64,000 nt of DNA from Amycolatopsis sp. NBC_00345 (GTDB lineage: Bacteria > Actinomycetota > Actinomycetes > Mycobacteriales > Pseudonocardiaceae), in contig NZ_CP107995.1 in NCBI RefSeq assembly GCF_036116635.1, positions 5,704,001 to 5,768,000 on the forward strand. The letters are read 5' to 3'. A program made the translations under genes and the position numbers. A model generated the notes under the pieces. The model did no database searches. It had not been told where the DNA came from and was given only the letters and a program-made list of their open reading frames with translations. Positions 58,427 through 64,000 of this stretch are shown here, one piece after another. Position 1 is the first letter of the stretch, and each line of letters opens with the position of its first letter.

Positions 58427-59875
58427 TTGGGCGAGCGCACGTGGTTCCTGTTGGTGATCCTGGTCGTGGCCATCGGGTTGCTGGTGACGTTGATCAACTC
58501 CCGGTTGCGGCTGCACCCCTTCGTCGCGCTGCTGGTGGTGTCGCTGGCCACCGGCCTGGCCGCCGGGGAGCCCGCGGGCCAGATCGCGAAGTCGATGGAA
58601 ACCGGGGCCGGCGACATCCTCGGCAACGTCGGCGTCACGCTGGCGCTGGGCACGATGCTCGGCCGCCTGCTCGCCGATTCCGGGGCCACCGACCGGATCG
58701 CGGCCGCGGTGGTGGAGCGGTCGACGCCGCGGACGCTGCCGTGGCTGATGACGCTGGCGGCGTTCATCATCGGCATCCCGATGTTCTTCGAGGTCGGCCT
58801 CATCGTGTTGCTGCCGCTCGTGTTCAGCGTCGCCGAACGGCTCCGTCTGAGCGGCGGCGCCGGCAAAGCCTCGTCCTACACCCTGCTCGCGACGCCGACC
58901 ATCGCCGCGCTGGCCACCCTGCACGGCATGGTGCCGCCGCACCCCGGCCCGCTGATCGCGGTTTCCGGGCTGCACGCCGACCTCGGCAAGACCATCCTGG
59001 TCGGCCTGGTCTGCGCCGTGCCGACGGTGATCCTCGCGGGTCCCGTCTTCGGCCGCTGGCTGTCCACCCGGCTGAGCATCGAGCCGGACCGGGCGCTGGT
59101 GGACCAGTTCACCCATCGCGGCGCCATCGACGAGCGCGACGGCGAGCGCGACCTGGCCGGAGCCGGTGTGCCCGCGCGGGAAACCGGCTCCGGCGGCGGC
59201 CCGTGCCGGGCGGTGCCGACGCGGACCGCGGTCGTCTCCATCCTGGTGCCGGTCGCCCTGATGCTCCTGCGGACGCTGACCGAGATCGTCCTGCCCGACG
59301 GCAACGGGTTCCGCGCGGCCACGGTGCTGCTCGGCGAACCCGTCATCGCCATGCTGGCCGGCTTCCTGTTCGCGCTGTTCGCCCTCGCCCTGCTGCGCGG
59401 GCGCGACGGGGAATCCGTCCGGCGGTCACTGGCGGACAGCCTGAAGCCGGTCGTCGGCATCCTGCTCATCATCGGCGGCGGCGGCGCGTTCAACGAGGTG
59501 CTGCAGGACTCGGGCATCAGCGACGCGGTCGGGTCCGCGGCCGGCGGGCTCAGCATCAGCGTGCTGGTGCTCGGCTGGCTGCTGGCGCTGCTGCTCTCGG
59601 CCTCCACCGGCTCGGCGACGGTCGGGATCGTCGCCTCGACCGGGATCGTCGCACCCCTGCTGCACAACGGCGGCGGCTGGTACACCTCGATGGTCGTGGT
59701 CGCCATCGGCGCCGGCTCGATCGGGCTGAACTACGTCAACCACGCGGGTTTCTGGCTGGTGAAGGAGTCGTTCGGCATGTCGATGGGCCAGGCGACGAAA
59801 CTGCACACGACCGTGCAGACGCTGGTCAGCGTGCTGGGCCTGCTCATGCTCCTCGTGCTCAACCTGTTCGTCTGA
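58427..59875 (+). CDS. GntP-family gluconate/organic-acid permease
   Basis: 482 residues with about 12 helices. LVTLINSRLRLHPFVALLVVS, LGNVGVTLALGTMLGRLLADSG (cited in part), GIPMFFEVGLIVLLPL and GSIGLNYVNHAGFWLVKE are the conserved GntP segments. It carries gluconate or a similar sugar acid by proton symport. TTG at 58427 is preferred: GGAGG is eight bases upstream and the operators fall in the promoter; a start at 58328 would put the operators in the coding region. Under LacI control. No matching kinase nearby. Confidence 0.86.
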   Translation: MGERTWFLLVILVVAIGLLVTLINSRLRLHPFVALLVVSLATGLAAGEPAGQIAKSMETGAGDILGNVGVTLALGTMLGRLLADSGATDRIAAAVVERSTPRTLPWLMTLAAFIIGIPMFFEVGLIVLLPLVFSVAERLRLSGGAGKASSYTLLATPTIAALATLHGMVPPHPGPLIAVSGLHADLGKTILVGLVCAVPTVILAGPVFGRWLSTRLSIEPDRALVDQFTHRGAIDERDGERDLAGAGVPARETGSGGGPCRAVPTRTAVVSILVPVALMLLRTLTEIVLPDGNGFRAATVLLGEPVIAMLAGFLFALFALALLRGRDGESVRRSLADSLKPVVGILLIIGGGGAFNEVLQDSGISDAVGSAAGGLSISVLVLGWLLALLLSASTGSATVGIVASTGIVAPLLHNGGGWYTSMVVVAIGAGSIGLNYVNHAGFWLVKESFGMSMGQATKLHTTVQTLVSVLGLLMLLVLNLFV

Positions 59876-59882
59876 GCGGTTT

Positions 59883-61334
59883 TCACCTCGGAAGTGGCGC
59901 GGTGAGGTTCTCCGCCACAGGTCGTCGCGGGTCGTACTCGGCCCAGCCCGGGTCCCCGGTCCGGGCGAACGCGACCCAGGCCGCGTGCACCCGGGCCGCG
60001 AGACCGGGCGGGGCGGGGTCGGGGCCGAGCAGGCCCGTTTCCCCGTGCAGCCAAGGTTTGTCGGCGACGTCGAAGACAAAAGGCAGCTCGACGGTGTGGG
60101 CAGCGCCGAGCCGCCCGTTCAGCGCCGTCGAGCGGTAGCCGAACGAGTAGACGTGCGTGCGGCCGCCCGAGATCCGCGCGTGGGCCCGCGCCAGGCGCGC
60201 CGTGCCGGCCCCGAACAGGGCCTGCCCGAGCACCGCGGAGCGTAGTTCGCCCGGTGTCGCGTCCGGCCGGGCCGCGCGGTGCGCCGCGACCTCGGCCTCC
60301 GGGGCCGTGGCCACCCGCGCGGCGAGCGCGAGCACGTCAGTGTCCGTAGAGGACTCCAGATTTCCTTGCGGTACCAGGTAAAGGTGCCCCTCCTCGGTAT
60401 TGGTGCCGATCAGCAGGCCGACGTCGCCGGCCGGGCCCGCGGCGAGACCGTCGGCAGGCTGGACCGGGAGGACCAGGCTGAACGGGCTCAGTCCGGCGAG
60501 CGGGTCGGCGGCGGTTTCGGTGCGCAGGTCGAGCCCGGCCAGCGCGGGCAGGACCTCCAGGAATCGCTCGTCCGGGATCGGGGCGAACGCCTCGGCCGTC
60601 GGTTCGACGCCCAGCGCGGCCGCCGCCGCGACGGTGACCCGCTGCGCCTGCTCCGGGGTGAAGGCGCCGGCGCCGTTCCCGCTCTGGACGATCGCCCGCC
60701 GGAACAGGCCCTTGGCCTCCGGCGTCGCGAGCAGCGCGCCGGTGAGCGTGGCGCCCGCGGACTGGCCGAAAAGCGTGACGTTGTCCGGGTCGCCGCCGAA
60801 CTCCGCGACCGTGTCGCGCACCCAGCCGAGCGCGGCCAGCACGTCGAGCAGCCCGCGGTTGGCCGGAGCGCCCTTCAGGTCAAGGAACCCGGGGACGCCG
60901 ACGCGGTAGTTCACCGTCACGAGGACGACGCCGTCCCGGGCGAACGCGCTGCCGTCGTAGAGCGCGGCGCGGGTCGAACCGGTGACGAACCCGCCGCCGT
61001 GCACGAAAACCATCACCGGCCGCCGGCCGTTGTCGGCGGCGGGCGTGCGGACGTCGACGGTCAGGTATTCCTCGCCCCGTACCCAACCTGGCCCGAAGTA
61101 AGGGGTCAGGTCGAGCCGGCCGAAATCGCGGGACGGCTGGGGCGCCGTCGGCGAGGGTTGGGTGCCGTCGCGGACACCGGACCAGCCCGGGTGCGGTGCG
61201 GGCGGGGCGAAACGGCCGGCGCCGGTCGGGGCGGCCGCGTACGGGATGGCGCGGTAAAGCTCGCCGGAGTCGTCGCGGACGCCGCGCACGGCGCCCGCCG
61301 GGGTTTCGACGACCGGGTTTACCTGCTGGGTCAC
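59883..61334 (-). CDS. Type-B carboxylesterase
   Basis: 483 residues. VFVHGGGFVTGS (oxyanion hole), VTLFGQSAGATLTGALL (Ser nucleophile) and AAHTVELPFVF (His) with a conserved Glu region TNTEEGHLYL mark the type-B carboxylesterase/para-nitrobenzyl esterase family. Cytosolic, no signal peptide. GGAAG lies before the GTG at 61334. It lies 26 bp after the metallo-beta-lactamase-fold gene in the same direction; both may act on the same class of ester or lactone. Ends seven bases from the permease stop. Confidence 0.88.
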   Translation of the reverse strand: MTQQVNPVVETPAGAVRGVRDDSGELYRAIPYAAAPTGAGRFAPPAPHPGWSGVRDGTQPSPTAPQPSRDFGRLDLTPYFGPGWVRGEEYLTVDVRTPAADNGRRPVMVFVHGGGFVTGSTRAALYDGSAFARDGVVLVTVNYRVGVPGFLDLKGAPANRGLLDVLAALGWVRDTVAEFGGDPDNVTLFGQSAGATLTGALLATPEAKGLFRRAIVQSGNGAGAFTPEQAQRVTVAAAAALGVEPTAEAFAPIPDERFLEVLPALAGLDLRTETAADPLAGLSPFSLVLPVQPADGLAAGPAGDVGLLIGTNTEEGHLYLVPQGNLESSTDTDVLALAARVATAPEAEVAAHRAARPDATPGELRSAVLGQALFGAGTARLARAHARISGGRTHVYSFGYRSTALNGRLGAAHTVELPFVFDVADKPWLHGETGLLGPDPAPPGLAARVHAAWVAFARTGDPGWAEYDPRRPVAENLTAPLPR

Positions 61335-61360
61335 GGGAAACACTTCCTTTCCGGGGAGCA

Positions 61361-62254
61361 TCAAGCGATACGGGACAGGCCCGCCCACTCCTTGATCGTG
61401 AACTTCGAACCGGTGCGCTCGACCTGCACGGCGCCCTGGCCGCCGAAGTGCGCCGGGAAGACGAGCGCGTGGTTCTCCGCGGCGTGGCCCAGCAGCTTGT
61501 GCCGGGTGGCCCGCGACTCGGCCGGGTCCTCGCAGAAGCAGGAATTGGTCGCCGGCTCCTCGATCTGCAGCGGGCTGTGCACCAGGTCCCCGACGAACAG
61601 GGCCCGGTCGCCGCCGGACTCCAGCGTGAGCACGGACGAGCCGGGGGTGTGCCCGGGGGCCAGGTCGAGGCGCAGGTTCTTGTCGATCCGGTACGAGCCC
61701 TCCCACTGGTGGGCCAGCCCCGCCTGGTGGACCGGCACGACGCTGTCCTCGAAGACGTTCTGGTTGCCGCGGCCGAACACGGTCTTGTGCTCGTTGGCCG
61801 GGTCCCAGAACTCGAAGTCCCGCTGGGTCATCAGGTATGTCGCGTTCGGGAAGGTCGGCACCCAGGCGCGGCCGTCGAGCCGGGTGTTCCAGCCGACGTG
61901 GTCGATGTGCAGGTGGGTGTTGACCACGATGTCGACGTCCTCGGGCCGCACTCCGGCGGCGGCGAGGTTGTCCAGGTAAGCCGTGTCCAAGCGGCTCCAG
62001 ACCGGCGCGTACGGCCGGTCCTTGTGGTTGCCCACGCCGGTGTCGACCAGGATCGTGCGGCCCTCGCTGCGCAGCAGCCAGGACTGGAGCGCCGACTGGC
62101 ACTCGCCGGTCTCCGGGTTCCAGAAGTCGGGCGCCAGCCCGTTCCACGCGCCGTCGGGGCTGTCCGGGAAGAACTCGCGCGGGGTCATCTCGACCGAGCC
62201 GTAGAACTCCTTGATGCGGGTGACGGTGACGTCGCCAAGGGTGATCTGTTCCAT
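61361..62254 (-). CDS. Metallo-beta-lactamase-fold hydrolase
   Basis: 297 residues. THLHIDHVGWN is the HxHxDH zinc motif, LAPGHTPGSS the next His and VGDLVHSP the bridging Asp, with PAHFGG near the end. Two zinc ions would be bound. Close family members include lactonases and quorum-quenching enzymes. The ATG at 62254 is chosen by the motif MEQITLGDVTVTRI. It precedes the carboxylesterase on the same strand and faces a divergent XRE regulator, about 100 bp apart. Whether it cleaves a lactone is inference. Confidence 0.87.
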   Translation of the reverse strand: MEQITLGDVTVTRIKEFYGSVEMTPREFFPDSPDGAWNGLAPDFWNPETGECQSALQSWLLRSEGRTILVDTGVGNHKDRPYAPVWSRLDTAYLDNLAAAGVRPEDVDIVVNTHLHIDHVGWNTRLDGRAWVPTFPNATYLMTQRDFEFWDPANEHKTVFGRGNQNVFEDSVVPVHQAGLAHQWEGSYRIDKNLRLDLAPGHTPGSSVLTLESGGDRALFVGDLVHSPLQIEEPATNSCFCEDPAESRATRHKLLGHAAENHALVFPAHFGGQGAVQVERTGSKFTIKEWAGLSRIA

Positions 62255-62356
62255 GACACCGAGCCTGGACACCCGGGCGGGCGCGGACCGCTCCCGCGTT
62301 GTCCTACCCCTCACAGGGTGTGGCTGGGCCCGGCCGGCGGCGCGGATACTGGCGTC

Positions 62357-63256
62357 ATGGACGGACCTGGCCCCCTCGGCGACTTCCTGCAGGCCCGGCG
62401 AGCCCGGCTGCGACCGGAGGACGTCGGCCTGCGCGACCTCGGGCCCCGACGGCGCGTCAGTGGCCTGCGGCGGGAAGAGCTGGCCCAGCTGGCAGGCGTC
62501 AGCGTCTCGTACTACACGCGGCTGGAGCAGGGCCTGTCCCGCGGGGCCTCGGCCGAGGTGCTCGACGCGATCGCCCGCGCGCTGCTGCTCGACGACCACG
62601 AGCGCGCCCACCTCGACCGGCTCGCCGGTGCCTCTCGTCACACGCCCCGGGTGCGCCGGCCGCGGCCCGAAAAGCTCGCCGACGAGACGCGGGACCTCCT
62701 GCGCGCCGTCGACGGCGTCCCGGCGCTGGTGCTCGGCCGGCGCACGGACGTGCTGGCGTGGAACCCCCTCGGGCACGCCCTGCTGGCCGGCCACCTGGAC
62801 TTCCTCAGCCCGGAAACCCCGGCGCGACGGCCGAACATGAGCCGGCTGCTGTTCCTCGACCCGCACTGCCGCGAGCTGTACACGGACTGGAAGCGCAAGG
62901 TCCGCGCGGTGGTCGGCAACCTGCGCATCGCCGTCGGCAAGCACCCGGACGACCCGCTGCTCGCCGAGCTGATCGGCGAGCTGACGATGAAGAGCCCGGA
63001 GTTCGTCGCGCTGTGGGCCGACCACCGCGTGCTGCCCTGTGACGCCGCGTCCTACGAGCTGCACCATCCCGTCGTCGGCACGGTGACGGTGACTCAGCAG
63101 ACCCTGGCGGTCGCCCGTTCCCCGGAACAGTCGCTGATCGTGTGCACGACCCCCGCCGGGTCTCCTTCCGAGGAAGCCGTCGCGCTGCTCCGGCAGGCGA
63201 GCGGGCCGTCCGCGGAGCACGAGCGCGGTGCTCAGGCGGCGGTCGCCTTCGGGTAG
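62357..63256 (+). CDS. XRE-type regulator with MmyB-like ligand domain
   Basis: 299 residues. The N-terminal HTH (LGDFLQARRARLRPEDVGL, RVSGLRREELAQLAGVSVSYYTRLEQG) is followed by the MmyB-like domain (PF17765) with LVLGRRTDVLAWNPLGHALL and a C-terminal PEQSLIVCTTPAGSPSEEAVALL. Such proteins often regulate divergent oxidoreductase or hydrolase genes, here the metallo-beta-lactamase-fold gene. GATACT is six bases before the ATG without a ribosome site, another leaderless geometry. Its last 25 bp overlap the SDR remnant on the opposite strand. Confidence 0.87.
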   Translation: MDGPGPLGDFLQARRARLRPEDVGLRDLGPRRRVSGLRREELAQLAGVSVSYYTRLEQGLSRGASAEVLDAIARALLLDDHERAHLDRLAGASRHTPRVRRPRPEKLADETRDLLRAVDGVPALVLGRRTDVLAWNPLGHALLAGHLDFLSPETPARRPNMSRLLFLDPHCRELYTDWKRKVRAVVGNLRIAVGKHPDDPLLAELIGELTMKSPEFVALWADHRVLPCDAASYELHHPVVGTVTVTQQTLAVARSPEQSLIVCTTPAGSPSEEAVALLRQASGPSAEHERGAQAAVAFG

Positions 63257-63837
63257 TGGGGCCGGAGGCTGGCGGCGAGGATCCGGTCGAGGAGCCGGTC
63301 CGGCAGGACGCGGGAGAGCCGGGTGAGCAGCGCGGCGTCCCGGCCGATGGTGTAGCGGGTGCGGGGCCGGCGGTCGGTGACCGCCCGCGCGATCACGAGG
63401 GCGGCCTTCTCGGCGGGCAGCCCGTTGCGGGTCATGGCGGCCGACTGCGCGACGATCGCCTGGACGAGCGGGCCGTAGCGGTCGTTCTGCCCGTCGGTCA
63501 TGCCGCCGGACTTCGCGGCGCAGGGAGTCGCTGACCGCTTCGAAGGCGAACTTCGTTCCGGCGTACGCCCCGTAGGTGGCCATGGCGATCTTGCCGCCGA
63601 CCGAACTGATGTTGACCACCCGCCCGGAGCCGGCCAGCAGCGCGGGCATGAGCGCCTGGGTCACGGCGATGTGGCCGAAGAGGTTCACCTCGAACTGCCG
63701 CCGCCACTCGTCGAGGGGAAGCGTCTCCACCGGGGCGTTCACGGCGAACGCCGGCGAGGACGTGAAAGCCCCTTCTGGCCAGCTCGCGGGCAGCGGCCGC
63801 GCCCATCCCGGTGGAGGCGGCGGGCATGGTCACCCGT
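63232..63837 (-). pseudogene. Decayed SDR gene with several deletions
   Basis: Three pieces of one SDR lie in order but in different frames. The first (about 63837-63745) reads ASTGMGAAAARELARRGFHV, an SDR start missing its first residues. The second (about 63745-63510) reads NAPVETLPLDEWRRQFEVNL, VVNISSVGGKIA and YGAYAGTKFAFEAVSDSLRRE, with the YxxxK site. The third (63501-63232) is the C-terminus, from TDGQNDRYGPLVQAIV to SLRPHYPKATAA. About 70 residues between the first two and 20-40 between the last two are absent, with frame shifts at the joins. It cannot make a working enzyme. Confidence 0.7.
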
Positions 63838-64000
63838 CTGGAGTCCGCGGCCGCCACCCGCCGGGCCCTCATCGATGCCGGCGTGCGAGCCGCCTCCCGC
63901 GCGCAGGAGGAGTTCCTGTCGATCGTCGCGGCCGTCGTCGGGCCGGACGAGACACGACGGTACGGCGCGCTGCTGTTCACCAGCGCCCACGGCATCGCCG
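63826..64000 (+). pseudogene. TetR C-terminal fragment running off the right edge
   Basis: Plus-strand translation from ATG at 63826 gives VTRLESAAATRRALIDAGVR, then AQEEFLSIVAAVVG and YGALLFTSAHGIA, resembling the C-terminal (WHG-type) domain of TetR regulators. No DNA-binding domain precedes it; instead the DNA joins directly to the truncated SDR N-terminus on the other strand. This suggests a deletion removed the shared promoter and both gene starts of a divergent TetR-SDR pair. The end lies outside the window, so more of it may exist. Confidence 0.5.

Overview
The window is GC-rich actinobacterial chromosome. Codon use, a LAL-type LuxR regulator, GAF-ANTAR proteins, a WhiB-like gene, a class F sortase and many SDR/cupin/flavin enzymes point to Pseudonocardiales, probably Amycolatopsis or a relative; that placement is inference, since no marker gene is present. 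I found no rRNA, tRNA, CRISPR array, integrase or transposase. It reads as an accessory, catabolism-rich region followed by secreted-enzyme and regulator genes.

1-9.2 kb: a leftward gene set (SDR, cupin, MhpC-like hydrolase, MhpB-like extradiol dioxygenase, cupin-hydrolase fusion, DHA2 exporter) diverges from an IclR regulator followed by a flavin monooxygenase, a cupin and a SnoaL-like protein. This looks like ring cleavage of a catecholic compound, without the usual mhpD/E/F lower pathway.

9.2-19.7 kb: the most interesting block. A MarR repressor (11195-11716) lies between a stand-alone DHBP synthase (ribB, first step of FMN supply) and a flavin reductase. Downstream are an Ldh2-family dehydrogenase, an LLM-class FMNH2 monooxygenase, an acyl-CoA ligase, an HMG-CoA-lyase-like protein lacking most catalytic residues, an FAD dehydrogenase and a NIPSNAP protein. 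The palindrome TAAGCATGCTTA or close variants occurs as pairs or triplets, 19-20 bp apart, at the promoters of ribB, the flavin reductase and the NIPSNAP gene. I read this as one MarR regulon that makes its own flavin for a two-component monooxygenase pathway of unknown substrate.

19.8-32 kb: a class F sortase with an adjacent candidate substrate; a desaturase, an internally deleted WhiB and two GAF-ANTAR proteins behind a SigB-like promoter; then NmrA/TetR, epoxide hydrolase/SDR, MarR-MerR and quinone-reductase genes. A second MarR has its own operator set (GACAGC-N2-GCTGTC) at its start codon and at the epoxide hydrolase promoter.

32-41.3 kb: a ChW-repeat secreted protein, two tandem purple acid phosphatases (one with a damaged metal site), a histidine-phosphatase remnant, an APC permease, about 0.85 kb of non-coding minisatellite with three perfect 86-bp repeats, and an NAD-dependent DNA ligase.

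41.4-64 kb: tautomerase, LysR, AhpD-like and LAL regulator genes; secreted S8 and S1 proteases separated by a 21-bp-arm hairpin; a metallophosphoesterase, a secreted lyase-like protein, a chloramphenicol-phosphotransferase-like gene, DinB and MFS genes; a penicillin-acylase-family enzyme; a LacI-GntP module with shared operators; carboxylesterase, metallo-beta-lactamase-fold and XRE genes; and at the right edge a decayed SDR with several deletions abutting a TetR remnant.

Recurring theme: at least eight genes, mostly regulators, have a -10-like hexamer six or seven bases before the start codon and no Shine-Dalgarno, the geometry of leaderless transcripts.
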